Made by a program: the position numbers and the translations under genes
Part shown: positions 23,305 through 34,301 of the stretch, piece by piece
How positions within the stretch are numbered: the first letter of the stretch is position 1
Layout: the number at the start of each line of letters is the position of its first letter
Notes under the pieces: model-generated
The model's input: only the letters and a program-made list of their open reading frames with translations
Told to the model about the DNA's origin: nothing
Database searches by the model: none
Source: Ascarosepion bandense
Lineage: Eukaryota > Mollusca > Cephalopoda > Sepiida > Sepiidae
DNA: 64,000 nucleotides
Direction of reading: 5' to 3'
Assembly: GCA_037127315.1 (NCBI GenBank)
Contig: JBBBDQ010001935.1
Span: 3,266,501 to 3,330,500, forward strand

Positions 23305-23687
23305 CAAGAGGTTTTTGTGTGTGTCTGTTCATCTGCCTCTATGTCTGTGTATGTTTCAGCCCTTTTATTTTAGTTTTTGCTTCAGGTTTGGCTCTAATAG
23401 GTATAATTGTAGTTCTTAGTCTCAGCCATGATACCATTTACTCAGAGGACTTATTTAGCCTTCAAAATTCAGTTTACGACGAAAAAACTTATTTGATATC
23501 GATATCAGAAAATCAAAATTTGACTTACATCCATTCATTTTTCTTTCAGTCTACGGTTTCGCTTCAACTGGAAACAACTATTGCTTTTTAGTCTTTCGTG
23601 CCAACGTCCAAAGAGTCTGAGCTCCAGGATCATGGATTAGTTTTAAAGCTTTCATTATACCCGAGCAACGCCGGGCTATACTCCTAG
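22962..23687 (+). mobile_element. Non-autonomous Helitron
   Basis: 5' end TCTAAACTTATTTATAAATG after an A (22961). 3' end has the hairpin CCCGAGCAACGCCGGG and terminates CTATACTCCTAG before a T (23688). This A|TC...CTAG|T form is the Helitron signature. Body includes GTCCGATTTTAATCAAATTT, a TA run and TTAGCCTTCAAAATTCAGTT. About 726 bp, no Rep/helicase coding. Copies at 29589, 42574, 43494 and 56882. Confidence 0.88.
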
Positions 23688-24187
23688 TAAATAATAAAAA
23701 GTGAGATATCGCCCGATATGGTTTATGGAACAAGAACTATTAAATAGAGGGTTTAGTTTGGAATTCCATTAAGGTTACCCAGATCGACAGATACCTTAAA
23801 TAGCGAAAACATTACTATAATACCAACAAAGATGAGGATATTCGGCCAGCTAAAATAATGTAAATAATATTAGCCTCTCATCGCAGAAATTCAGGTATAA
23901 TTTTTTTTTTTTATTTATTTCTCCTCAAATATATCATAATGCAACTATTGATATTTGGAGGCTTGGAACATTTTTTTTTTCTAATTTGACATTCTCCATG
24001 TAAAGTACGACTTATAAATACTCTTATATATTTAATAGGTTTTATATCGAAAGAATATAATTACCAAAGTACCTATCATTATTCTGACGGATCTATCGCT
24101 GCGTTGTAATCGTAGATTCTCAAGCAGTGGAACGAAAATAAATTTGAACGAAATTTTAGGTAAAATCGAAACAATCACTCACATTTT

Positions 24188-24242
<55 letters not shown>

Positions 24243-24481
24243 GTAAACATTATACATACAAGAAATGGTAAATATATGATATATATGATGTGGCTGTATG
24301 TATGTATGTACATAAGTGCATTCTTTTGTACAAATAAACATTTTTAAATATATTTATTTGTGTTGTCTTTTTTGAACAAAAAATTTTTTTTCCAATTTCT
24401 AAAGTCGTTGTTTGAATTTGAAAGATGATTTGCTTTTCCTTGTCGTACTGCTAAATTGTTTCATTCAAATTTTCTGTAACA
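23688..24481. other. No gene; TA microsatellite at 24193-24240
   Basis: Apart from the TA run and short T tracts nothing is recognised. Confidence 0.4.
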
Positions 24482-25187
24482 TGAAGAAGGAACTTATCGG
24501 AAATTAATTATGTGCGTAGTGGTGCAGTGGATATCGGGTCGGAACGCGAAATCGGGGAGCCGAGTTCAAATTCCAGTTGAATTCCTTGCATTCACTTTCG
24601 CTCAAAAACCCTTGAGAAAGGTATTAATCGTCTCTTCCCTCCAGTCATGGGTTAAATAACAGGACAGATTGGGTTCTATAGCCTTGGTCGGCAGCCAGTC
24701 TACCGCAGAAATTAATGGTAACCTACTGCGGGATGATCTTCTGCCCAATCAGCCATGTTTCTTTCGAGACATGATAGCCCAAGCGTGTATCACGTATGGT
24801 ACTTAACTGACTGACTGAATTGAAACTCACCTGAAGCGAGCTGAATATGTAATGCTCCTCATGCCAATGACATTCCCACCGAGCCTCTCTAAGGCATATG
24901 ACTTCCTGTATGAACCACATGAATCTTCTTATTAGCAGGGTTTAGAAATATATTTGAAAAAAGTCCCGGTAGACAGCTCTTGTAAAATATCTTGGGAGAT
25001 CATATGAACCTACCATAGAGTCATTTACTATTCCAGTCTTCCCATTCATAGTAAACTGATGCTGGTGTCTTGCGTGAAGAAGGAAATTACTGGAAAGTAA
25101 TTGAAACTCACCTGAAGCGAGCTGAATATGTAATGCTCCTCATGCCAATAACATTTCCACCAAGCCTCTCTACGGCATATGACTTCA
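24482..25187 (+). repeat. Duplicated locus, one copy with and one without a SINE
   Basis: TGAAGAAGGAACTTATCGG...CTCACCTGAAGCGAGCTG...GGCATATGACTTC occurs at 24482-24905 and at 25074-25187. The first copy is interrupted by a SINE A, the second is not, so the second preserves the empty target site. Confidence 0.88.
24510..24817 (+). mobile_element. SINE family A with a defined empty site
   Basis: Full-length copy, ATGTGCGTAGTGGTGCAGTG to ACTGACTGACTG. The flanks GGAAATTAATT and AATTGAAACTC compare with uninterrupted GGAAAGTAATTGAAACTC at 25092. The target duplication is thus about 4 bp (AATT). Confidence 0.92.
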
Positions 25188-25609
25188 TTGAATTTTTTTT
25201 TAAAGTGTTCCTTTCGAAATTATATTTAAATTAATTCGGGGTCATCAGGAGAGAATGTGCACCGCTTCGGGGCCTTCTTCTCAACGGTTTCATTTGCACA
25301 CCGGCCCCCTCACTGATGTGAAGCCCCATTATAACGATATACTAGTGTATTGTAGTTATATTAGTTTAAATATCTAACGGCGAAATTAGATTTACGGAAA
25401 AAAAAGAAAAAGAAAGAAAAATGGCAAACCTCGCGTTTTGAAAATGCAAAGTGAACCTCTTTATGCATTCACGATCAGTCATATCATGCCGTCTGTCATG
25501 TTTGCTGAAACGTTCCACGGAATATTTCTTTTTTCCCCATATCGACATAGAACTATTTTTAATTACTTCTATTAAGTGTTTTATACTTTTGGCCCTATTA
25601 CGCCCTTTG

Positions 25610-25945
25610 ATTCCAATTTAGCCAAGAAATTGGCACTGAATGCCAGCAACGAAACCCCTTGCTCCAATTTCCACTGCTCTAATAATTACATTACACCCTT
25701 CCTTTACCAGTTCTGATTGTAGATTTTCATATTTATTAGTTTTATATTCGTGGCTTTGTTCCATCCGGCTTTCAAATAATACTGTTAATTTAACCAGGAT
25801 GATTTTATAGTTCATACTTGATAGAAGAACAATATCTGGTCGCAGACATTTACTTGATTTTATTTTGGGGTAATCATTACGCCAACCAGGAAGGTCTGCA
25901 GATATCTCCCAAATGCCACCAGAGCTAAGGAGATTTTCGAAGTAC
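25610..25945 (-). mobile_element. C-terminal endonuclease-like fragment of a retroelement protein
   Basis: Minus strand is open for about 110 codons: ISADLPGWRNDYPKIKSSKC, then LRPDIVLLSSMNYKIILVKL, TVLFESRMEQSHEYKTNKYE, NLQSELVKEGCNVIIRAVEI and GARGFVAGIQCQFLG. RPD...(E)LTVxFE, with ARGF near the end, resembles the restriction-like PD-(D/E)xK domain at the C-terminus of some invertebrate retroelement proteins. Here the expected Glu/Asp of the second motif reads Lys (LVKLTV), so it is probably inactive. Family placement is from memory. Confidence 0.55.
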
Positions 25946-26016
25946 TGTTAAATTTTTTAAGTCAAATTTTCTGTAAAATGAAATCTCTACGGATAAAAAA
26001 CAAAAACAACAAAAGA

Positions 26017-26324
26017 GGCATTGTGGTGCATTGGATATCGACTCGGAACAAGAAATCGGGGAGCCGTGTTCGAATTCCAGCTGAATTCATTGCATTCACT
26101 TACGCGCAAATACCCTTTGGGAAAGGTATTAATCCATCTCTTCCTTCCAGTTATGGGTTAAATAACAGGACAGATTGGATTCTATAGCCTTGGTCGGCAA
26201 CCAGTCTACCGCAGAAAGCAATGGCAACCTACTGCGGGATAATCTTCTGCCCAGTCAGTCATGTTTCTTTCGAGACATGATTGCCCAAGCGTGTATCACG
26301 TATGGCACTTAACTGACTGACTGA
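26017..26324 (+). mobile_element. SINE family A, full length
   Basis: Head GGCATTGTGGTGCATTGGAT, intact B box (GTGTTCGAATTCC) and ACTGACTGACTGA tail. Confidence 0.93.
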
Positions 26325-26394
26325 TAGTGGAAGTCAATTCTTGACGGAGTAAGACCGTCCCTTGTAGTCAAAGTTCCTTTATTTCTTTACATTA

Positions 26395-27440
26395 ACCATG
26401 TCACCCCAAGCAAGGCAGTATAACCACAAAGACACAAGAGGTTTCTAAGTACAAAAGATAAAAAATTATGAAGTCGCGAGAACAATAGAAGAAGAGAAAC
26501 TAAGTAGAATGTAGATAACGATTGACATTGGACTTTTGAAGATTAAAGTTGACTGGGAAGCAAGAAGCCGGAATAAAGAGTTCCGGAAGAGTGAGGTAAG
26601 TGAGAAGAAACTGTTAGCATAGAACTTACGGTGTTACATCTAGCTATTTCAATTATAAAATGATGATACCATGTTGCCAATCTAGTACTACATTTAAAAT
26701 CAGGGAACATAGAAAAAAGTTCATTAAAACAATTACCATCACACTCCACCCATGTCTATTGAACAGGTGTAGAGGCTCATCCCTTGTTCCCTGTTTAAGA
26801 TGTGGTTCCCGGCTTTTTTTTCCAATCTTTTCACTTTTATGTAGCCCCCTGCACATCAGTGGCGTTACCGCCTTGTTCGGGGTGATATGATTTTAAAAAA
26901 AAGTATTTATAAAAAAGGCATCGGGAAACTACATTACGGTGATGGGAAAGTGACTGAAGCCGAGGTACCAGGTCAAGAGCAATGACATTGCGGATTCATT
27001 TTTAAATCTTAAGAAGAATATCTAAATAAATAGCAGGAGCCCTAGACCATATGAGGAAGCAATATTCAAAGCATGTACAAATTATAGATTTATAAATATG
27101 TGGGATATATTTTAGAGAAAAAGACTGTCTAGTACAGCACAGCGAACAAACTTTCCTAGCAATTAATTCAATATAATCTTTCCTCTTTATGTTAGTAGAG
27201 AAATTTAGCCAGAAAAAAGTGCAACCAGTCACTCTCTCTTTCCCTTAGGAAACACCTGCATTAATGTAAAAGATCTAGAAGAGTGGTCGTTCAAGATAAC
27301 TTTCATTTCACGATTTGATAAAAAGGAGTGAATCAGTTTAAAGATCCGTCCAGAGATACCACAATATTGTAAAGAAGTCCAGTCAACCCTGCCAGCTTTC
27401 GATATGTCCAAAGTAATAGCCATTCTTATAGCTTCACCAG
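26395..27440 (-). mobile_element. Jockey/CR1-like LINE with nested short element
   Basis: Minus strand, from right: RT block AITLDISKAGRVDWTSLQYC, GISGRIFKLIHSFLSNREMK, VILNDHSSRSFTLMQVFPKG (27229-27423). Next comes a deletion joining to TFFWLNFSTNIKRKDYIELI, then IYKSIICTCFEYCFLIWSRA (27002-27232), then the C-terminal and UTR part to 26395. Normally these blocks are separated by the YADD-containing palm, which is missing. A plus-strand short element (26735-26895) is inserted in the 3' part. Confidence 0.85.
26735..26895 (+). mobile_element. Short retroposon with LINE-shared tail (family T)
   Basis: ACACTCCACCCATGTCTATT, GGCTCATCCCTTGTTCCCTG, TAGCCCCCTGCACATCAGTG, GCGTTACCGCCTTGTTCGGG, then GATATGATTTTAAAA. 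The last 55 or so bases closely match the Jockey/CR1-like LINE 3' end in this window. Other copies lie at 34302-35131 and 58150-58366. Confidence 0.75.
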
Positions 27441-28120
27441 TTGTGTCTAAATTTAGGTAAACTCTTATCTAAAGTTCGTGCAAGGAATACTGTTGTCATA
27501 TCTGGTCAGGCGCCCCTGCTGTTCGTCTCAGTGTTCTCGACAGGCTCCAAAGGAGAATCTGTAATGAGATTGGTCCCGACCTGGCAGCTCGACTTCAGTC
27601 ACCTTCTCATCGGCAGGATGTGGCCTCCCTCTGTCTCTTCTATAAATATTTTCATAGCTTCTGCTCTGACGAACTTAGGTCACTGGTGCCCCCTTCACAA
27701 GAATTTACTCCGGCAATCAGACTGGCAACAAAGTTTCCACCCTTTTACAGTTAGATCAACCAAATGCAGACAACAATTCTACTCCATCAGCTTCTTTTCT
27801 CGCGCTTCCCGTCTGTGGAACTCCCTTCCATAGACTTGCTTTCCTGACGGCTACAACCTCCAAGAATTTAAATGCAAAGTCAATTCCCATCTATCTACTT
27901 AACTCCAGCCCTTTTCACATCACCCCGTGTATCTTGTTCTTTTTCTTTCTCTCTGCCTTTGTCTTCACTCCTGTGTTCCCATCCTTTTTTTTTTTTGCCC
28001 TTTCTCTTTCACCCCCTGTAGCTGGTTCGTCTTTGTCTTCCTGCCTAATACTTCATTTCACTTATGTAACCCCCTGCATATCAGTGGTGTTAACGCCTTG
28101 CTTGGGGTGAAATGATTTAA
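27441..28120 (+). mobile_element. Jockey/CR1-like LINE, 3' fragment, opposite orientation
   Basis: Covers the C-terminus of the ORF in shifting frames (HQLLFSRFPSVELPS; ASALTNLGHWCPL region) and the full 3' UTR, ending GTTAACGCCTTGCTTGGGGT and GAAATGATTTAAAA. Lies tail-out from the 26395-27440 fragment, with 5' truncation points almost touching at 27440. Confidence 0.83.
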
Positions 28121-28125
28121 AATTG

Positions 28126-28345
28126 GTTGTGACGTGGCATCTCGACTTCAGTCTCTTTCTCATGAATGTGACATGGCTTTCCTCTGTCTTTTCTACAAAT
28201 ATTTTCATGGCAACTGCAATGATGAGCTTTTTCTTTGATGCCTCATCCATGTGAATTTAAGCATGCTACTAGATTGACATCTAGGTCCCACCCTTTTACT
28301 GTTGAAGTAGTTAAATGTAACTACTCCAATAATGAACTAGAAAAG
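28126..28345 (+). mobile_element. LINE coding fragment, same family
   Basis: CGACTTCAGTCTCTTTCTCA to CATCTAGGTCCCACCCTTTT matches the C-terminal ORF region of the neighbouring copies (xLCLFYKYFHGNC). No 3' tail, and cut off before the next copy. Confidence 0.7.
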
Positions 28346-28382
28346 CAAAAGCCATACTGCTTATCTGAAGATGCTATACACT

Positions 28383-29440
28383 TTTTCTAATCTTCATCAA
28401 CGATCTCCCTGATGTAATCAGATCCCAAGTAGGCATCTACACTGATTACACCACCATTTACTTCCGCTTCAATCAGAAATCCGCTGAGACTGACAAAGCG
28501 AACCTCGTTGCTGAGCTTGAAAAGGACCTCCAATCTGTGGTGGACTGGGGTAAGAAATGGCTCGTGCATTTTAATGCTTCCAAAACGAAGCTGCTATCTG
28601 TTAACTACCGTAGACAAGCGTTCCTCCCCACCCTCATTACCATGGATCAGGCTAATCTCCCTGAAAGCAAAACTGCGCCTCCTCGGCCTAACTCTCTCAA
28701 CAGACCTTAAGTGGAATGACTTCATCGAATCCATCACTAAATCTGCTGCTAGGAAGGACAGTTCACTGTGTAGGACCAGGAAGTTTTTCCCGTCTAAATC
28801 CATCCTGCACATATATAAATCTACCATCCGCCCGTGTATTGAATACTGCTGTCACATCTGTTCGGGTGCCCCTACTACTCACCTGAGAGATCTTGACAAA
28901 ATCCAACGGAGAATATGCAATGTGATCGATCGCAACTTGGTAGCTCAGCTGCAGTCACTTTCTCACCGACGTAATATGGCTTTCCTCTGTCTCTTCTACA
29001 AATACTTTCACGGGTCCTGCTCTGACGATCTTAGCTCTCTGGTGCGCCTCTGCGTAAATTTACTCGAGCTACTAGACTAGCAACTAAGTCCCACCCTTTT
29101 GACAGTAAAACCGATAAAATGTAACCGCAACTTCTACTCTTACAGCTTTTTTCTCGCCCTTTCTGCCTGTGGAATTCCATTCCGTATTCTTGCTTTCCTG
29201 ACAGCTACAATTTTCAAGAATTTACATCTCAAATCAATAGCAATCTCCTATCTCTCTGAATCTCATCCTTCCCTCATGTTCTTTTCTCTTCCCACTCAGC
29301 TCTCTTCGCATCAGTATTCTCATCCTGCTCTTACCCATTCTCTGACAACGCCTATAACTTGTTCCTCTTTCTCACTCTCCTCCTATGTAACCCCCTGCAC
29401 GCCAGTGGCAGTAAAACTGCCTTGCTTGAGGTGAAATGAT
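28383..29440 (+). mobile_element. Jockey/CR1-like LINE, RT palm to 3' end
   Basis: Starts within the reverse transcriptase: FLIFINDLPDVIRSQVGIYT, then DYTTIYFRFNQ. The catalytic YADD box reads YTDY, so the second Asp is lost. Then KANLVAELEKDLQSVVDWGK, KWLVHFNASKTKLLSVN, a frameshift, LRLLGLTLSTDLKWNDFIES, SILHIYKSTIRPCIEYCCHI and SHRRNMAFLCLFYKYFHG, and the 3' UTR ending GCCTTGCTTGAGGTGAAATG. This is the most complete LINE of this family here. It is inactive by catalytic change and frameshifts. Confidence 0.9.
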
Positions 29441-29588
29441 TATAAATTAGATTTAAATTAAATTAGACCAGTAAACATTTGTATTAGAAAGTGCTCAACG
29501 CACTTTTGAAGAAAGATGAAGATTTAACATGAAGAGCATTTAAATATTTAGGTAAATATCAGCCGGTTTATATATATATATATATATA

Positions 29589-30317
29589 CTAGCAGTATAG
29601 CCGGGCGTTGCTCGGGTGTAATGAAAGCTTTAAAACTAATCCATGGTCCTGGAGCTCAGACTCTTTGGATGTTGACACGAAAGACTAAAAAGTAATAGCT
29701 GTTTCCAGTTAAAGCGAAACCGTAGACTAAAAGAAAAATGAATGGATTGATTTCCTGGTATCGATATCAAAAAAGATTTTTTCGTCGTAAACTGAATTTT
29801 GAAGGCTAAATAAGTCCTCTGAGTAAATGGTATCATGGCTGAGACTAAGAATTACAATTATACATACTTAGAGCCAAACCCGAAGCAAAAACTAAAATAA
29901 AAGGGCTGAAAAAAATACAGACATACAGGCAGATAAACAGACACACACACAAACATCTTGTCTTATATATATATATATATATATATATATTATCGATTTT
30001 CTGCACTATTGTAAGAACTGCAACCTTGAAACTTCTGAATATCGTTTGTTATGTCTTTGTCTATGAGTGTATCAAATTTGATTAAAATCGGACCACTCTT
30101 TCTATAACCCGATTTTTTTCGATTATCGATTTTTGATATTTATCGGGGTTACCTCGTCACAAAACCTAGCTAAGAACACTCGCAGACGCTTATAGTACAA
30201 CTGTGTAAATTTTCAAGAAAATCGTTCAGCCGTTTCGGAGTCTATAGGTAACGGATACACACACACACACACACAGACACACACACAAATAAAGTTCCAT
30301 TTATAAATAAGTTTATA
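29589..30317 (-). mobile_element. Non-autonomous Helitron
   Basis: Minus-strand copy: 3' CTAG at 29589-29592 with hairpin (GCCGGGCGTTGCTCGGG). The 5' end near 30317 has TATAAACTTATTTATAAATG, where TC has become TA within a flanking TA run. About 729 bp. Confidence 0.85.
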
Positions 30318-30419
30318 TATATATATATGAAGAATTAATGAACTTTTTTATTCATCATTATTTAAAACGTTTTTTAGTGCATATCTGTGTTTGAGTAAAT
30401 TCCCACTTTTTTTAAACGA

Positions 30420-30728
30420 TGTGTGCGTTGTAGTGCAGTGGATATCGGCTCGGAACGAAAAATCGGGGAGCCGAATTCCAGTTGATATTCTTTGCATTCA
30501 CTTACGCACAAATACAATTGGAAAAGGTATTAATCCGTCACTTCTTTCCAGTTATATGTTAAATAATAGAACAGGTTGGGTTCTATAGCCATGGATGGCA
30601 ACCAGTCTACCGCTGAAAGTAATGGCAACATTCTGGCGGATAATCTTCTGCTCAGACAGTCATGTCTTTTTGAAGAGACATGATCGCCCGAAGCGTGTAT
30701 CACGTAGGGCACTTACCTGACTGACTGA
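30420..30728 (+). mobile_element. SINE family A, first unit of a composite dimer
   Basis: Full-length unit, ATGTGTGCGTTGTAGTGCAG to CTGACTGACTGA, running straight into a linker and a second partial unit. Confidence 0.92.
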
Positions 30729-31027
30729 ATATAATAGCTAGAAACAATTAAAACTTCTGCTGTTCATAATTTGGGGGATCGATTTTCTATTGTTATGAAG
30801 TAATAAACTGATCCCCCACTAATTACTATTTAATAAGGCAATACATCTTTTCTCACTTTAGCTGTGAGTCAAATAACAGGACAGATTGCGTTCTATAGCT
30901 TTGGCTGGCAACCAGTCAACCGCAGAAAGCAATGGCAACCTACTGCGAGATAATCTTCTGCCCAGTCAGTCATGTCCATTTCTAGACATGATCGCCCAAA
31001 GCGTGTATTACATATAGCACTCCACTG
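30729..31027 (+). mobile_element. Hairpin linker plus SINE A 3' half (second unit)
   Basis: Linker starts ATATAATAGCTAG. It carries a hairpin at about 30769-30820 (GGGGGATCGATTTT ... AAACTGATCCCCC, loop core ATTGTTATGAAGTAATAA), then joins the SINE A body at GTGAGTCAAATAACAGGACA and runs to ACTCCACTGATT. The same order is found twice at 61109-61710. Confidence 0.85.
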
Positions 31028-31847
31028 ATTACGTCAAAAAGTTCGAGCCGAGCCAGAGAGCACATTCTCGTAATTGAGTTTCTTCGAGTGCGCAAGATGG
31101 TAGAAATAATATGCTCTGTTAAAAAAGTGGGGGCTCTATTCAAACACTGGCTGTTTAACATTTTAAAAACATTTGTTTCATTTGCGTTCCTAAATAAATA
31201 TTAGTATGAATACTGTTTCCACTGTTTGATTTGAATTTTTAATTCCGATTCGAAAGGTAAATCCAGGTTTCATCTTGAGTTATTAATCTGCAGTGAAAAT
31301 TTTCATGGTCAGTCTGGAAGCGAATTAGAAGTGTTCTGGAAATGTCAACCCTTTTCATATCGGATGTGCTATTTATTTCCAATCTAATCTGTTGTGTATC
31401 TTTATTAATGATTGTTTAGTTGCTGGCTTTTTTTTTTAATTAAATTACCTAGTTATTTTAATGAGGTCACGAAATTGGTAACGACCTTAGTATTTAGAAC
31501 TCAGTTTGTTAGTAAAGAGAAATAAGCGATGTTGATATTGTATTTAATATATTTTGTACATTGAACAGTTATTATAAATGATGATCGTATAAGTTGCTGT
31601 ATAAAAAATGAACGAGAACTAAAATGCTTAAATCTATTGAATTGCTTTAATTGCAATTTCGCTGCTGCCTTTTCATGGCAGAGACAAAATTCTCAAAGAA
31701 ATGACTGCGCAGCCAAGGGAAACAAAGTAAAACGTCTTGACCTGCCCAATAACGGGTGTTGTTATTACCTTGTTTTCTTTCTTTTTGTTTTGCTGTCATT
31801 TAACTTCTCTCTCTCCCTGTAATTACTGCACTTAATGTTGGTTCTGA
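31028..31847. other. No recognised gene
   Basis: AT-rich. A 61-codon frame at 31637-31822 has no recognisable features. Confidence 0.35.
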
Positions 31848-32153
31848 CTCAGTCAGTTAAGTGCCATACGTGATACACATTTGGGCGATCATGTCTCGAA
31901 AGAGACATGACTGACTGGGCAGAAGATTATCCCGCAGTAGGTTGCCATTGCTTTCTGCGGTAGATTGGTTGCCGACTAAGGCTATAGAACCCATTCTGTC
32001 CTGCTATTTAACCCATAACTGGAAGGAAGAGACGGATTAATACCTTTCCCAAGGGCAGTTGCGCGTAAGTAAATACAATGGATTCAAATGGAATTCGAAC
32101 TCGGCTCCCCGGTTTCTCGTTCCGAGCCGATATCTACTGTACCGCAACGCACA
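31848..32153 (-). mobile_element. SINE family A, full length
   Basis: Tail CTCAGTCAGTTAAGTGCC at left, head TCTACTGTACCGCAACGCAC at right. Intact palindrome. Confidence 0.93.
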
Positions 32154-32285
32154 TCTGACTCAGTATCTGACTGAAAAAGCGGGTCAATAATATTATTAAT
32201 CTTCTGTCTCGTTTACTTGTGCCTCTTTTTGTTGTCTTTCTATCGCAATCCTCGAGTTAGTTTTGATTCTACAAGAGGGGCTTAC

Positions 32286-32720
32286 ACTACCGGCCATAAT
32301 TATTAGGCCACCCCAGTTTTTTTTTTTTTGAAATGATGTATTTCATACTATTTTTAGTATTTATTACTAAGTAGATAATTCTAAATGAAAATAGAATGGT
32401 TCTTTTGTTATTATTACTTTGCAAAATTTTATAAGGGAAATAGCTACAATTTACCCATCGCACCCTGTAGATTTGCTATATATATCTCTCTATACATCTA
32501 TATATATACACTACCAGCCAACAATTATTAGGCCACCCCAGTTTAAAAACAAATGATGTATTTCATACTATTTTTAGTATTTATTGCCAAGTAGATAATT
32601 ATAAATGAAAAGGGAATGGTTCTTTTGTTATTATTACTTTGCACAATTTTACAAGGCAAATAGCGATAATTTACCCATCGCACCCTGTAGATTTGCTATA
32701 TATATATATATATATATATA
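32286..32720 (+). mobile_element. Two tandem left halves of a Tc1-type MITE
   Basis: CACTACCGGCCATAATTATT (32287) and CACTACCAGCCAACAATTAT (32510) each begin a roughly 190-bp segment with TATTTCATACTATTTTTAGT and ending ACCCATCGCACCCTGTAG. The spacing is about 224 bases. No right ends are present. The shared inner end resembles the terminus of the mariner family at 57572 (GACAATTTAGCCCACGCAC). Confidence 0.8.
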
Positions 32721-32842
32721 CAAAAAAATCTAGAGTGAGCCAAAACCTACCGCGGTTTCACACTACGGATCGTCAGGGCAAAGGCTCTGACGATCCGTAG
32801 TGTGAAACCGCGGTAGGTTTTGGCTCACTCTAGATTTTTTTG
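32721..32842 (+). repeat. Perfect palindrome, 56-bp arms, 10-base loop
   Basis: Left arm 32721-32776 begins CAAAAAAATCTAGAGTGAGC. Right arm 32787-32842 is its exact complement (56 of 56). Loop is GGCAAAGGCT. The arms include CCTACCGCGGTTTCACACTA. No coding potential. It is flanked on the left by a TA run. Confidence 0.97.
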
Positions 32843-33109
32843 TGTTTTTGCTCTACTATTGTATCTTTTCTTTCGTACTTTGTATTGAGCACTTTTTCTT
32901 GTGTTTGGTTCCGTTTGGGGTTTTTCTTGACTGCGGAGTATTGAATGTTTTGTTCTTGTTCCGGGGTTTCTTTTTTTTTCTCACCATTTATCCGACGTCT
33001 TAGTACACCGGATTGTAACGGATTTAGGTTCTGTTTGTTAATGGTTTTTTCGGAGGTTTATTTTAGTATAAATTTACGGCCTGCATACTTACAGAGTCTA
33101 TTTAGTTAT

Positions 33110-33115
33110 TATATA

Positions 33116-33168
<53 letters not shown>
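33110..33168 (+). repeat. TA microsatellite
   Basis: About 28 TA units with one CA interruption, ending at the left end of the next Tc1 derivative. Confidence 0.95.
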
Positions 33169-33173
<5 letters not shown>

Positions 33174-33174
<1 letters not shown>

Positions 33175-33558
33175 TGCCGGCCATAATTATTAGGCAACCC
33201 CAGTTTAAAACAAAGAAAGATGTATTTTATACTATTTTTAGTATTTATTGCCAAGTGGATAATTCTAAATGAAAACAGAATGGTTGTTTTGTTATTTTTA
33301 CTTTTCAAAAGTTTACAAGGCAGCCAGGAAGCCTTTGCTTCTGCCAGCCAATAAGAAAAAGAGACTAGCATGGGGAAGAGAGCACAAAAGCTTGACACCA
33401 GAACAGTTCATTTGATGCACATGCTACTGTGCAGTATTAACACAAGAACAATTCTATTTTCATTTAGAATTATCGACTTGACAATAAATACGAAAATAGT
33501 ATGAAATACATAATTTCTTTTAAAAACAGGGGTGGCCTAATAATTATAGCCGGTAGTG
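33174..33558 (+). mobile_element. Tc1-type deletion derivative with coding remnant
   Basis: Termini CACTGCCGGCCATAATTATT and TAATTATAGCCGGTAGTG. The centre encodes YKAARKPLLLPANKKKRLAW and GREHKSLTPEQF, the segment just before the first catalytic Asp of Tc1 transposases (ARRKPxL...KRLxWAxEH...W). This links the MITEs at 20321 and 32286 to an autonomous Tc1 parent. Confidence 0.88.
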
Positions 33559-33829
33559 TATATATTCTCTGTCGGACTAAACAATCAAAACAAAAATCGA
33601 CCAAGAACCAGGAAACATTTATGCCTTTCACATATTTATTTCTCAGTTCATTTCTTAAGTTTCTCTAGTCATTCCAAAATATTGTTATATTTACGCATTG
33701 AAATACTTTTGATGCCCACCTCCAAATCATTTAAAACAAACTTCCTCCATTTTGTAAGATTTCGAAACATGAAATAAAAGAAGAATCTGGTAAGGTAAAT
33801 AATCTCTGGGTTCAAAACTAAAATTCTTT

Positions 33830-34190
33830 AAAAAAAAATCCTTTCATTGTCTTTCCATTCCTGTGAGCAGATGCATTATCTTGCAAAGAAGACAGCTTCT
33901 TTTGCCATTCATCGTTCAACACTCCCATTAATGGACACCGAAAATTGGAACATTTTGAATTAATTGTTTCCTTTTGAAAATGGCCACTCCATAAAATATC
34001 TTCGTTATCCGATAAAACTGTAGCCATATTTCCTGTAGACTTTTGCGCCATGAGTTCCGTCGTTCGCAGAGAACTTGGGTGTTGTCATGTTTGGTTGAGG
34101 GGCAATAATAGTGTAATCGTGTTTCATCAAAAGTGTCAAGTTGTTCCAAAATATCACTCGATCGCTGAAAATGTCAAATCGGATTAGTTT
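33830..34190 (-). mobile_element. Mariner-like transposase fragment
   Basis: Minus strand, two frames: QLDTFDETRLHYYCPSTKHD (first catalytic Asp in FDET), then GNMATVLSDNEDILWSGHFQ, KETINSKCSNF and KKLSSLQDNASAHRNGKTMK, where LQDNASAH carries the second catalytic Asp. A +1 shift lies near 34040. Both ends of the element are missing. Confidence 0.85.
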
Positions 34191-34301
34191 CATTTTGATA
34201 GCGTTACTAGTAAGCGTTCAAATATTTTGACTTCCTCATGTCTGATTAAAATAACTGGCTTACCTACTGAAAACTTTGAACTGAACAATTGATTTAATTT
34301 T

